From Schoenoplectus triqueter (Eukaryota; Streptophyta; Magnoliopsida; Poales; Cyperaceae), in contig CAXKVV010001330.1 of NCBI GenBank assembly GCA_964058805.1, positions 1 through 28,415 on the forward strand: a stretch of DNA of 28,415 nt. Reading direction: 5' to 3'. The notes under the pieces were generated by a model. That model had not been told where the DNA came from, did no database searches, and saw nothing but the letters and a program-made list of their open reading frames with translations. Position numbers and translations under genes: made by a program. The first letter of the stretch is position 1; the number at the start of each line of letters is the position of its first letter. Positions 11,646 to 21,711 of the stretch are shown piece after piece.

Positions 11646-12346
11646 GAGGGGTAGGGTGAGAGAAAAAGTTCCACCAAATCAGTTCTACTTTCTCTCTCCT
11701 GGTATACGGTTGTTTCAGAATTCACGGGATCGGTGAATAGTGTTTTTACGAAAGTTGCGGTATTTCTGCACATTTGTGAAACAGAATTACTGCGAGTCGT
11801 GAATAGTACTATTTCGTCTTTTTCTCGGGTGAATAGTGTTTTTGCGAAAAACCGCGGTTTACAGTATTTCTGGCAAAAGAAATAAGCCGCTCTCTGGTTA
11901 GTCCTGGTGGATAACCTACAGAGGCATCAGACGTTTGGTGCTCCGAGACAAGCCGATTTTCATTCCAATTGAAATTTGGAAGCGAGGTATAACATCTTAT
12001 GTTAATCTATTTAATTGTTAAGTAGATTAATATTTTAGAAATCAATCATGGAGTAGATCAATAAAGGTTTAAAGAGGTGTGTATCTCTCGGTAATCATCC
12101 GACACATCACTTTAACCCTAAGCTTAAGTTAGAAGTAAAATAATATTTTACCGTCTTTTGTAAAGGATTAAATGTCTGTAACTCTCGGTTATTATCCGAC
12201 ATACTTTAATCCCTAACTTAAGTAGAAGTAAAATTTTTGTTCTACGGTCTTTCCGCAGCTTGAGCATTAATGGGATTTGGGCATTCCGAATCCCAACAGG
12301 TACAGTGTAGGCTCTCATTTGTTTATATTTCGTTTTGACACTTTTA

Positions 12347-12395
12347 CGGGATGCGGTCCTCTGACCCTTGGTTGGTACAGTGTAGGCTCCCATTT
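12347..12395. repeat. Second copy of the host module split by the solo LTR
   Basis: CGGGATGCGGTCCTCTGACC...GGTACAGTGTAGGCTCCCATTT here matches 10158-10188 joined to 12304-12320 (CGGGATGCAGTCCGCTGACC...GGTAC | AGTGTAGGCTCTCATTT). The solo LTR therefore landed in one of two tandem copies of this module. This supports the insertion boundaries independently of the GGTAC duplication. Confidence 0.8.
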
Positions 12396-12550
12396 ATTTT
12401 TAATTTGTTAATTCACGGGTAGTTATCTCATTTTTACAATATGGCAACTGAAGACATACTATAGTCGTTCACTCCCCTAAGGCGTTATCGCCTCGGGAGC
12501 CCAAATTATCGTTTGTGCGGCGTTGCCGCTGCACAAATATAAAGTCCTAA

Positions 12551-12627
12551 GTTAGTAAGTTGGGCCCTGGTAGTGCCCGCTTAGGCAAGGCCCGAGTTAG
12601 TAAGTTGGGCCCTGGTAGTGCCCGCTC
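12551..12627. repeat. 45-bp tandem repeat, 1.7 copies
   Basis: GTTAGTAAGTTGGGCCCTGG and the following TAGTGCCCGCT occur at 12551 and 12596. Just upstream is the small hairpin AGGCGTTATCGCCT. Both lie in the GC-richer right part of the gypsy-like block. Confidence 0.85.
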
Positions 12628-13318
12628 GGGATGAGTCTGGTAAATTTACAATCGGGGTATTTATTACGGGTGTTTGACTCTCGTACATTATATTTTATAT
12701 TATACTATTTTCACAGAATTTTTATTTCGGGTTTCTTCACCATGCCATGTCATATCATGTAGGTCAAATGTGCATGATAATATTATTATATTTACTCATC
12801 AATATTATATTGCATTTCAAACATCAGTATCGGTTTTTGGGTCCAGTCTAGGAAAGAAGATCAAATCTTAAGGCTGGATCTAAATCCGTACTGAGTAATT
12901 TTTAAATTACTTACGTTTCCACGGTGGTTGTGGGATCCAGGTATTTTCAGGTTCGGAATTTTGCTAGAGTGAGTGCTAGGGACAGTCCTGCGCGATGACA
13001 GGGATGCTTCGTTGCATTTGCATGTGAGCCGGGTAGTCAGATAGGATCCATCGGATTTTTGAGTCTTACTTCTTTCTTTTGGGTTTTTATTTGAGAGATT
13101 GCTGCTCATTCCGATGGAGCTAGCCCCCGCCTATGTAGGCGTTATATTCTCTTTGTTCATTCTGGACTGTATGGTCATGTATATTATATTATTATTGTTT
13201 TGTTTATTCTGTGATTTTCTTATTTTATTCATTTAGCCTTTCGTACGCACGTCTTGTCGTGCTTACGTGGCGGGATTAAGCACTCCTAATCCGTTCAATT
13301 TATTTCTGAGATGTGACA

Positions 13319-14436
13319 GACCAAACCTGTCCAAAGTAAGTGTGTCACGTTGATTTTCTAACTTGTGTAGTGGTTTCGTCTCTAACAAAAAAGAATCACA
13401 ACCTTTTGCTTTGTGGAGTTCGTTATTTTAGCACAAACTAGTACTAGGACTACATATGAATGTCTTGATAAAGATCAATACGATTAGCGATTTAATTATT
13501 AGAACTTTGTAGACATGTACTATTGCAAATTAAAGTCACTAGTATATAAATAAACAAGTCCAACAATCAACATGCACGGCATATTGACAAATTGGCATGT
13601 GATGTGATAGAGTATGCGAAGTGCAAACTTAAGATTTACGATTAATAATTGTTCCAATTGATTCCGGATCCAAAGATACCAACATGTATACTGTACAAAG
13701 AATTGCATCTGATTTAATGATCTGGAAGAAATTGCAAATTATGATCTAGTTTCTAGACTACTCCATGTAGTCATGTGATGTCACGAGGCCACCAGTTGGC
13801 CAAGGCATATATTATTTGTTAAATTGTTGGATTTTTTATTTCGGGAAATTTAAAAAAAAATACAAAAGCAGAAAATAGATGGTTGAGGACCCTCGTATAA
13901 ATTTCAAATTAAATTTAAATAAAATAAAATGCCTCAGAGAACACTCTTTCATCTTCTTTATCATATTTTGTTTATGCCTTTAAACAGTAATAAACCAAAA
14001 ACCAGGAAAACAATGAGACTTGGGATAATTGAAGTTTAAAATAAAACATAATAATGGAAAGAAGTGTTGCATCATGCCATGCTGTTTCCTTTTCTTTTCA
14101 AGTACAGGAAAGTAAATGATAATTTAACGCAACTTTTTAGTGGTCGCTTATGCTTTACATTTTTTTAGTTATTATTAATTACAACCCTAAAGCAGAGTTG
14201 GCACAAATAATTGTCCTTTTACCACAAAGTTCTCTTTCACTTGGAGAAAGTTTGACCATACCATTTTTTTTATTTTTAATAGTACAACCTTTGTACTGGT
14301 GACAGCTTAGTAAAATTTTCAACAGATTAATTTGCTCGTTATTATTTTTTTCCGGGGAATGAAGTGCATAGCCACTGATTTTTTATATAATAATTAGGGT
14401 AATCAATTATTAATAAAAAATAAATTTTAATATTAA
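13319..14436. other. AT-rich spacer, no gene seen
   Basis: Unremarkable AT-rich sequence. The open frame 13520-13708 (minus) has no recognisable domain. No tRNA, snoRNA or element boundary was identified. Confidence 0.55.
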
Positions 14437-14600
14437 AAATGATATGCGCCACTGCAAGTGACGCATTTAGAAAGATGTCACTCTCATTGGCGTACTTATC
14501 TTTTTTTAATCATAAAAAATAAAAATAAAAAAACACCACTGTTAGTGGCGTATTTTGAAAGCGCCACTGACAATAACGCACTGTCATTTCTACTATTTGA
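14437..14600. mobile_element. Cluster of CACTG/GTGGCG subterminal-type repeats (CACTA-like remnant)
   Basis: Motifs of the form GCGCCACTG, CACCACTGTTAGTGGCGTA and GCGCCACTGACAATAACGCA occur in both orientations within about 160 bp, separated by A/T-rich stretches. Alternating short direct and inverted motifs like these are known from subterminal regions of plant CACTA (En/Spm) transposons. Termini and target duplication were not found, so the class is uncertain. Confidence 0.4.
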
Positions 14601-15860
14601 ATTTTATTTTTACCATTGTTATTATTAATAATATGATTAATTTAATTATTATATTAAAAAATTAGTGTTCACAAACGGTTAGAAGTAAGTTTATAATTTG
14701 ACAGCTATTTGTTTTTAAAATCTGAAACATTCATTGGAAATAAAAACTTGAGTTATTTGCAAAACATGCCTATTTTGATTAGTACGTTATTTTATCATCA
14801 TAAGCGGGAAAAAGTGTATAAAAGAAACAACTCTTGATACAGCGATTATCAAATTAACTCAAACTGAAAGAAGTTTGATTCTTCCCTATATATTTATTTT
14901 TATTATTTATCAACCTTAATTTTATTGCTTTGATAAAATATTATTGAAGCTGTCATGATAAATCACTGTCAAGTGATCGATCCTTCTTATCATACAATGT
15001 ACATCTTTTGATGAAACATATAATTCAACATGTCATATCATTCCGAATTATTCTGATTTAGAATTTTCTATATCTTGTGTTGTCTCGCGTGTGGCATTAG
15101 TCATAAAAAAAAATTAGAACAGGCATCAAAACAAGTCATTGAGATAAATAGTTATAATGTACCTAAAAAACCTGAAGACAGCTTCTCAGATTGTAATGGG
15201 TATTGTCTATTTATCTAGAATCAAACTCCCGAGAGAATTTTCCTCTGGTTGGGTACCGAACTCTATCAAACTTGCGTGTGCATGACCAAAATAAATAAAT
15301 AAATAAATAGTATTTCTGACCAGCAGTTAATCAATTCAATGGTTTGTACACTAACGATGTCATCTCGAGTTCGGGATAGAGCGGAAGAGGAGAGATTTGA
15401 CTGATTTTTATCTTACTCCTGAGTCGATGTCGGAGAAAGTAAGAAATGGTGATAGAGGTTCTCGGAGAAATTAATGTATTAGTTTTTCATAAATTTATTC
15501 ACCCCGAGTTGGAAGGAGAAGAAATTATAAACCTCCGTTGATTTCTGTCGTCTTCCATTCCATCCTTTCTTTTTTCCTGTCCCAACTCAGGAGCACAGCC
15601 TTAAGTTGCTCAGTTATAGTGTCACCAAACAATTCATGACATGAAGCTGAATCAAAAAACTAAAACCTTTTTAACTTTTACAACCCTTTGCCAATGGGCA
15701 ATGGGTATATTAATTTATTTTGCTTGGTGACGCTTGCTTGTAGAATCTGACCTGTTCAACAAGATAGGCCACTCCAATTTGCATAAGTGGAGACAAGACA
15801 AATTTCAAATTTCAGGTGAATAGATTTGTGATCCCGTCACGGGCATTGGATGATTGGTGG
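14601..15860. other. Spacer, no gene seen
   Basis: AT-rich with short repeats such as (AAAT)n near 15290-15308. From 15360 to 15600 the composition is more balanced, but every frame is broken by stops. No gene or element boundary is supported. Confidence 0.55.
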
Positions 15861-15870
15861 ATTGAGATAT

Positions 15871-16018
15871 GGACCCGGATCCACTGTCGCGCGGCACGGT
15901 GCGGCGCAGCACGTGGTCCGTTCGATCACTTCAAGATTCGAGTTAGCATGAATTTTAAAGTGATCGAACGGATCACGTGCTGCGCCGCACCGTGCCGCGC
16001 GACAGCAGATCTGGTTCC
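15871..16018. mobile_element. 148-bp MULE-like MITE (near-perfect hairpin with 10-bp target duplications)
   Basis: Terminal inverted repeats begin GGACCCGGATCC on the left and, read inward from the right, GGAACCAGATCT. The inner 48 bp of each arm (15884-15931 and 15958-16005) match except for one base, with a 26-bp spacer. The whole is flanked by perfect ATTGAGATAT copies at 15861-15870 and 16019-16028. A 9-11-bp duplication is the hallmark of Mutator-like transposons. The arms are far richer in GC than the surroundings. Open frames on both strands (15816-16070 plus, 15837-16040 minus) share a peptide stretch only because of the palindrome. Transcribed RNA would fold into a long hairpin. Confidence 0.85.
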
Positions 16019-16345
16019 ATTGAGATATATAGTTCTTCAAATTATTTCTATTTTTTTATACTGGGCCTGACTTGATTCTGATTTTTAGTGAGAGCAAGAA
16101 AAAGGAGGAATATAGAGCAGTAAATTTTTATCCCTGATTGATTAGGTTCTATCATCCCTCATCTCAATAATTTATATTGGCTCTTTCTTTTTTTCTTTTT
16201 TTTGGATAAATGGTCTGATCGTTTTTTTTTTCAATTCGGTCCGTTTTATCTAAAAATATGGATTGAATTAGTTAAATATAGATCTGATTTGATCGTCTCA
16301 TATTATATGAACCGATTTGAAAAGAAAGGTCATATATATATATAG

Positions 16346-16736
16346 AGAGAGAGAAAGAGTTTGGCTACGGTACTACGCGTAGGACGGATGACCCGTGTGC
16401 TACGGACTGTTTCTTTGTTTTCAAAATTTAAATAATCGATCTGACCGGTCAAAATATTTTTCATATGAAAATCTAGTTGGGAACTAAATTTTATATATTT
16501 TTTAAGATAACTAGAAAATCACTTGATTTAATTATTATGAGTCATTCAAAATGAGTCATTTTCTAGTTATCTTAAAAAATAGTAAAAAAACCCTGAAAAA
16601 TATAAAATTTGATCTCCAACTAGATTTTCATATGAAAAATATTTTGACTGGTCGGATCGACCATTTAAACTTTGAATATGGAGAAACGATTCATAACACA
16701 TGAGTCATCCGTGCTACGCGTAATACTGTAGTCAAA

Positions 16737-16761
<25 letters not shown>
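16346..16761. mobile_element. 416-bp foldback MITE-like element A, next to (TA)n
   Basis: Almost the whole element is an imperfect inverted repeat centred near 16545. The left tip reads GAGAGAGAGAAAGAGTTTGG followed by a GTACTACGCGTAGGACGGATG segment, and the reverse complement of the right tip reads the same way. Inner arms share CATATGAAAATCTAGTTGG. The ends abut (TA)n on both sides (16333-16345 and 16762-16785). It has no coding capacity. Insertion within TA microsatellites resembles the Micron-type MITEs described in rice; that comparison is inference. Confidence 0.75.

Positions 16762-16785
<24 letters not shown>
16762..16785. repeat. (TA)n microsatellite shared by elements A and B
   Basis: Twelve TA units separate the two foldback elements. 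Shorter TA tracts lie on their outer sides (16333-16345 and 17156-17167), so all four element ends touch TA repeats. Confidence 0.9.
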
Positions 16786-17156
16786 GTGAGGCTATGGTGC
16801 TTCGCGTCCATATCTCAAATTTAAAAGCCCAAACGGCCAATCCAAACCATTGAACGTGATCTTCATATTGAAATATTTTCGAGATCAAATTATATTTATT
16901 TTTTTATTTTTTTGCTATTTTTTAAATGGGTACAAAATTTGTTGATCTAACGATTTCTGCGCCATTCAATACTAGTAATTTTCCACCCATCTAAAAAATA
17001 GCAAATATTTTTAAAAAAATTATAAAATTTGATTTTCAAAGAAATTTCAATATGAAGATCATGTTTAACAGTTTGTATCGACCGTTTAGACTTACAAATT
17101 CACGATATAGACGCGAAGCATGAGAGGTTTGTGCTTTGTGAAGCACCATAACCTCA
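16786..17156. mobile_element. 371-bp foldback MITE-like element B, related to A
   Basis: The left tip GTGAGGCTATGGTGCTTCGC pairs with the right tip, whose reverse complement reads TGAGGTTATGGTGCTTCAC. Inner arms pair through GATCTTCATATTGAAAT / ATTTCAATATGAAGATC and GCTATTTTTTAAATGGGT / ACCCATCTAAAAAATAGC. The right arms of A and B share GTATCGACCGTTTAGAC-like and GACGCGAAGC/CTACGCG-like segments in the same order, so they are diverged relatives. It carries no gene. Confidence 0.75.
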
Positions 17157-17169
17157 TATATATATATTA

Positions 17170-18574
17170 ATTTGCAAGGGCAACGGAACGAATTCCATCT
17201 TATGTTATATCTGATTTGTTCGTCTTAGATTAAATCGACAGAATTAAAAAGAAAAAAAACACAGTAACTGATTTTAATTCGTAAGGGGGTGCAGAAAGGA
17301 GTAACACCTCATTTTTCATTTTTTTTTTGAGAAAGTAAAAGATTTATTTTACCAACTCTCACTTCAATTCATAGCAGAAGGTAAGAAAACATAACTAATT
17401 ACATAAAAAAAAAATTCAAAATGAAATGCTAATCGATCAAATCCATACTTAATAGAAAGCTATGGATATTACTGATTATACTATCTTATTCAACTACAAA
17501 CCTCAACAAAATAGCTAGGGTTGTCAATTTTTTTATTGATCCGATCTAAATCTGTCTTGATCCAAAATGCCGAGGAAAATATTTTAATTTTTTTTTATCC
17601 GTCTTAGCTCGGATTGTGTTGGGGTCGATCTGATATTACTTGATATTAAGTTACATAAAAATGTATAAAATTTAATAAAATAATTAGTACTTATTACTTT
17701 GTTTAGACGGGTCAAATTTTTTTTGATGAATCACATATTAACGTTAATTATACATTAAGATTGATTAAAATTAATGATAAAAATGAAACAATAGTGCGCT
17801 CTCTCAAAGAGAGTGAAAGCGATAGGTCTCGAGGTTCTGCGCAGGTCTTAGCTTTTTAACAGCTAAGAAAGAATCAAAACCTTCCACCTACAATGCTTGG
17901 GAAGCCCAAAATGCATTTTAAATTGCAGGGAAAATGCCGAGTTCCTTTTTGTTGGATTAAGCAAAAGAAAATGAAATGCATTTTCGCATCCTTTTTCAAT
18001 GCCAAACGCTAATTAAGTTGAGCAGAGGCGGCAACATGACAAAGGGCAAAGGCAAAAGCTCCTTCACGCGGTCTAACATTCCACAATTCACACTGGGCAT
18101 TGCAATATGATATTATCCAAATTGGTTTTCGTTTTAAAATCTCCAACAAATCTCTCTTTTGTTCTGTGTTAGTTGTGTTGGTCAAAGCCTAGAAAGATCT
18201 CAAATTTCCTCCTGCCTTCCCTTAGATTAATCACCTTTTCTGCACTAATGTTTGTAGGATATTTCGTGTAACGAGTGGTTTTGAACTTGCGGCCCCCGAG
18301 ATAGTATATTGCTTCGTAAGCTGTCACTAGGTTTCTCCACAAACAAAGCAAATATCACCACCATTTTACAAATCATTTGGAGGCGAGGTGGTGAGGTCAA
18401 TTACATATCATGATATCAAAGATAAGTAAGCTAATGGGGAATTCGATGCCATGATTTTAAAATTTTACTTTTGAACCAGGGCAAGGACTAATTTGTAAAA
18501 AAAAATACTTTGACCGGGTCACAGACACAGAAAGAAAATAATTTGTCTCGGTTTGAACCAATCATGTAAAACCC
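17170..18574. other. Spacer upstream of the EF-hand gene, no gene seen
   Basis: AT-rich to about 17780, then more balanced. Near 17800-17830 a small CTCTCTCAAAGAGAG hairpin occurs. The open frame at 18169-18351 (minus) has no recognisable domain. No RNA gene was identified. The last several hundred bases are probably the distal promoter of the gene at 18825. Confidence 0.5.
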
Positions 18575-18580
18575 ACGTGT
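18575..18580 (+). promoter_or_regulatory. ABRE-like site (ACGTGT in CCCACGTGTAAC)
   Basis: An ACGTGT core in a G-box-like context, 245-250 bp upstream of the EF-hand gene's ATG. Established knowledge: bZIP factors of the ABF/AREB type bind such cores. Abscisic-acid response here is inference from a single site. Confidence 0.4.
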
Positions 18581-18721
18581 AACAATGCAATTTCTTAGAA
18601 ACTGAACTGCAATACTAAAACGCTTCTTGATTCTGCGAACCTCATCTCTTCAAAACCTTTGAATGTACAGGCTGAACTTATTGTATAATTTCCAAGAAAC
18701 CTGCCGCAATAAATATACATC

Positions 18722-18729
18722 TATATAAG
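18722..18729 (+). promoter_or_regulatory. TATA box of the EF-hand gene
   Basis: TATATAAG lies 96-103 bp upstream of the ATG at 18825. A start site about 30 bp downstream would leave a 5' UTR of about 70 nt, rich in A and C, as is common in plants. Confidence 0.65.
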
Positions 18730-18824
18730 AAGTTAAGAACAATCATCCAATCCAGTACCCATCAAGAAATCAATAAACAATTCAAACCAAACCAACAATC
18801 GCTCTCAATTCAAAAAGTACATCG

Positions 18825-19166
18825 ATGGCTCCGACTATTGAATCATTGGATTTTGAAGACTTCCTTCCTTCTATGGCCGAGAAACTGGGTCCTGACGGTC
18901 TGATCAAAGAGCTATGCAAAGGGTTTGAGTTGCTAATGGACAGCAACAGAGGGCTGATTACACTGGATAGCTTGAAAAGGAATGCACCAAATTTAGGAAT
19001 GGAAAGGTTGGGAGATGATGAGTTAGTAGAAATGGTGAGGGAGGGGGATTTGGATGGAGATGGTGCACTGGACCAAACTGAGTTTTGCATTCTAATGATG
19101 CGGATAAGCCCCCAGCTGATGGAGAGCTCCACCAGATTATTAGATTTTTTCGGATGTAGTTTGTGA
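18825..19166 (+). CDS. Single-EF-hand calcium-binding protein, KIC/PBP1 family
   Basis: An intronless 113-residue protein starting MAPTIESLDFEDFLP. The segment DFLPSMAEKLGPDGLIKELC (residues 12-31) matches the conserved N-terminal part of the KIC/PBP1/CCD-1 group. A degenerate first EF-hand lies at about 39-50 (DSNRGLITLDSL), and one canonical loop at 75-86 (DLDGDGALDQTE) has acidic ligands at loop positions 1, 3, 5 and 12 and Gly at 6. Known members bind a partner in a calcium-dependent way: Arabidopsis KIC binds the kinesin-like KCBP and PBP1 binds the PINOID kinase. I infer a small cytosolic calcium sensor without catalytic activity, partner unknown. At 113 residues it is somewhat shorter than the Arabidopsis members, mainly through short ends. 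An ABRE-like site and a TATA box precede it. It converges on frataxin. Confidence 0.93.
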   Translation: MAPTIESLDFEDFLPSMAEKLGPDGLIKELCKGFELLMDSNRGLITLDSLKRNAPNLGMERLGDDELVEMVREGDLDGDGALDQTEFCILMMRISPQLMESSTRLLDFFGCSL

Positions 19167-19756
19167 ACCAGTATTTTCTGCTCTTCCATTTGCATAAACA
19201 TTCTTATTTTTCCTGAATTGGTTTCAGTGGAAATGATACATCCATTTATTTGACATTCCTGCTCTTGTTTCACAAGAGAACTCATTATTTTCACATCTCA
19301 TGTACTTAATCTCTGTGTTTATATATGTGAGTGTGTGTGCATGCACGTGTTACAACAACACTTTCGGCACGATTTCAAGAACAAAAAACCAGACAAGAAC
19401 TAACCATCAGTGACAGATATAAAATTCAATCCAAAGCTCCAAACCAACTTCCTCAGTTACAGATCAACTATCAAAACAAGCAACTTTGAATGCAGAACAG
19501 TAAACATTTAATTAAGTACTATATATATTAAACCAAGCAAAAATACTGATTCCAGGGACAACACCCAATTGAAAGAAACAATTGCACAACTAATATCATC
19601 AAATTCCAGAGACAACCAAAATGTTTGTCAAGTTATTCTCATTACCACCTCTTCTATCCAAAAACTTCTAATTGTTGAACAACTATTTTATAATTAGCAG
19701 CTTGATTCTATTGAAACACCTTATTCTAATCTAGAAGACAAGATCCATTGTGGCAA
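19167..19756. other. Convergent 3' region between the EF-hand and frataxin genes
   Basis: The 3' UTRs of two genes facing each other, without further coding sequence. A TG-rich tract at 19315-19352 (TATATGTGAGTGTGTGTGCA) resembles plant far-upstream polyadenylation elements for the plus-strand gene. On the minus strand, GAATAAGG near 19725 is a possible near-upstream signal for frataxin. Neither polyadenylation site can be fixed by eye. Confidence 0.5.
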
Positions 19757-19786
19757 TCATGAAAGATCAATGGACTCACCACAGAG

Positions 19787-21711
19787 CTATTGCAATTCCT
19801 CTTCAAGAAGTTGCCTTAAATTTGATTTAGTTCTTCTATATACCCATGTACTCGCAGTTGCATCCCAATCAAACCTAGAAGGTCCACTGCACACAGTTGA
19901 TGAACATACATTGTCAAATGAGAGAATAACCAAACACCGGGGGAAATGAATTAATTCAGGAAGATCTCATCAGGCTGGTACATGCTGGTAAATATTTGCT
20001 TTTCAATTGACATGCCTAGCAATAGAGCAGAAAAAAAAGTGATGAATAAGACAAAAATGAAGCCGGCGGCTAAAAATGAACCTGACAGGAGAGGATAGCC
20101 ATATTTGTCGATTTGGTGTTTGCTTGTTTATTATATATGTGCCTAGATCACCAAGCTTCAACGTCAGGACTTGATTCTGAATTGATAAATTATCCAATAA
20201 CATCAATAAAGAACACATCATTACACAAATAATGAAAAAAGAAGTTCGATGTACTTACTCCATAGTCTACATCAAACCCATCCAGTTGTAGGGAGTCACC
20301 ATATTCCTATATAACATATCTTAAAAATCAAATATACAGATATATTTTACTCATAAAAAATTGATAACTCCAGAGATATATATTAATTGAAAATAACTAC
20401 CTCCAGTTTTTCTTGTAATTGATGAATTGTCTCATCTGCCAGATGATGAAACTCTTCATCAGGCATCATTGACCTACTTAAAAATAAATAAGATAATAGA
20501 AGCAATTAAACTACTAATATGCTATCAAAAGCTTGCATCATTCATCAAGTGCAACTAGATAAAATTTATATGTATCTTTTGTAATGAACTCGTAAAAATA
20601 GTTTAGCGGGATTTATGTACTTTATTTCTGTATATAATTAAAGAACCTAGATGGTTTAGAACCTAATAAAAGAAATGTATATGACACACATATCTCTACA
20701 GTAATCTTCTAACCAAGTTATACACAAAAAGAAGGTACATGGAGCAAAATGTCAATAAACATGATGTATTTCAGATGTTAATATCTTGATCAGTACTGTT
20801 TCACAACTTCAAAGTCCTATAGTGTGTTTTTGGTAAAGTCCTACAAAGAACTTGCACAGATTCCTCCAATTATGTCATTACCTATCATATGAACCAGCAA
20901 TTGGTTGCATATACTACCTATACATTCTGAAATTTTCCGATAGAAAAAAGAATCTTCACATTTTCAAATATATTATTGGGAAAGAGCTGCTTCAACCGAG
21001 AAAAAGATATCAACTGTTTTAGTATGATCAGACACCTTATCCATTGTAATTGTGCATTAAAGCTCCTTAGCATTTGGAGCATCATCAAAGTTTCTTTTTC
21101 TTTTCTTTTGTCCGATCATGCTTCAAATATCAATGCTTGTCAGAGGAAGATTGGTTTTGCATGAATTCCCAATGATCTGCTAAATCAACTTGGGACGAAA
21201 TTCTACGAGGCATCTTTACATGCCAGGTAAATCTGAGAATCAGACAACAAAACCTTATGACTCAGAACCTATTTACTTTAGAATCATTTCTCATTCGTTG
21301 GATATATCATTTGGACAAACAAATAAGAATGAACAGATAACAGAATCTTAATTATGACTCACAACCTATTTATTATTAAAAAATATATCAAGGTGAACGA
21401 GACGATGCATACTTTTTCAGGGTTACAACTGCAAAAGAAAACCTCATAACGGAAAAGCAAGAAAACCTGTAATCGACCGCAGCAGGGCCCGGCACCTCTT
21501 CTGCATACAAAGGCCGCAAGGAAAAGAAAGGCCTGGAAATAAAACTCGGAGAAAATAGATGGGGAGAAGTGCAAAATCCATCGGGCAGCGCAGATACGAT
21601 GGATGCTTGTAGAAGGGGTGAAGATGAGGGAAGGAGAGAAGCGAGAGATATCGGTGTTTTGGATTTGAATAGGCGTTTGAGGAAGAGACTGGAGCAGAGA
21701 GAAGATGCCAT
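19787..21711 (-). CDS. FH: Frataxin homolog, mitochondrial (five exons, premature stop near the C-terminus)
   Basis: Exons 21467-21711, 20401-20473, 20259-20306, 20082-20176 and 19787-19886 join in phase with GT-AG introns (993, 94, 82 and 195 bp). The start [18 protein letters not shown] opens an 80-residue Ser/Leu/Arg-rich, acid-poor mitochondrial targeting region. The frataxin fold follows: an acidic first helix (residues 86-107, [20 protein letters not shown]), beta strands with LDGFDVDYG (114-122) and [17 protein letters not shown] (125-141), the signature [19 protein letters not shown] (143-161), then WVYRRTK and the last helix. Frataxin acts in the mitochondrial matrix with the cysteine desulfurase complex in Fe-S cluster assembly. 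Oddity: CAA TAG at 19792-19787 stops translation after residue 186, while the downstream codons still read LCGESIDLS to a TGA at 19757, the normal family ending. The gene is otherwise intact. A recent nonsense allele or a base-call error are both possible. Confidence 0.92.

Larger units (their letters stand above)
10189..12298 (+). mobile_element. Solo LTR, probably of a long-LTR Ty1/copia element
   Basis: The element begins TGTTAG (10189) and ends CCCAACA (12298), the usual TG...CA ends with short inverted TGTT/AACA. It is flanked by perfect GGTAC at 10184-10188 and 12299-12303, a 5-bp target duplication. Inside, in order, are a structureless AT-rich part, a six-copy 12-bp array (11483), a TATA box (11638), a CT-rich transcript start region, and repeated GTGAATAGTGTTTTTGCGAA and TAACTCTCGGTTATTATCCG modules. 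There is no primer-binding site, gag, pol or second LTR, so recombination to a solo LTR is the simplest reading. Length and ends resemble Angela/BARE-type copia LTRs (inference). Small open frames inside, such as 10617-10868, are not genes. Confidence 0.75.
7030..13318 (+). mobile_element. Probable large gypsy-type LTR remnant, interrupted by a copia-type solo LTR
   Basis: The block starts near TGTAAC (7030) and ends at GTGACA (13313-13318), plausible LTR termini, but the flanks CTCCAA and GACCAA do not form a clean target duplication. Inside are a CT-rich leader (7080-7135), 65-bp and 74-bp tandem repeats, a TATA box (7423), a GC-rich island (9245-9400) and a 45-bp tandem repeat (12551). No gag or pol reading frame is present. 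After removing the nested 2,110-bp element and one copy of its duplication, about 4.2 kb remains, within the size range of long Tekay/Del-type LTRs. The assignment to Ty3/gypsy rests on overall look and is inference; it may be several overlapping remnants. Confidence 0.45.

Noticed and set aside
15816..16070. Overlapping frames on both strands sharing a Cys/Arg/Ala-rich peptide stretch
   Set aside because: The shared peptide is a mirror effect of the palindromic MITE, not a protein.
18782..19294. 170-residue minus-strand frame
   Set aside because: Antisense of the EF-hand gene, which has a recognised domain, a TATA box and a proper start on the other strand.
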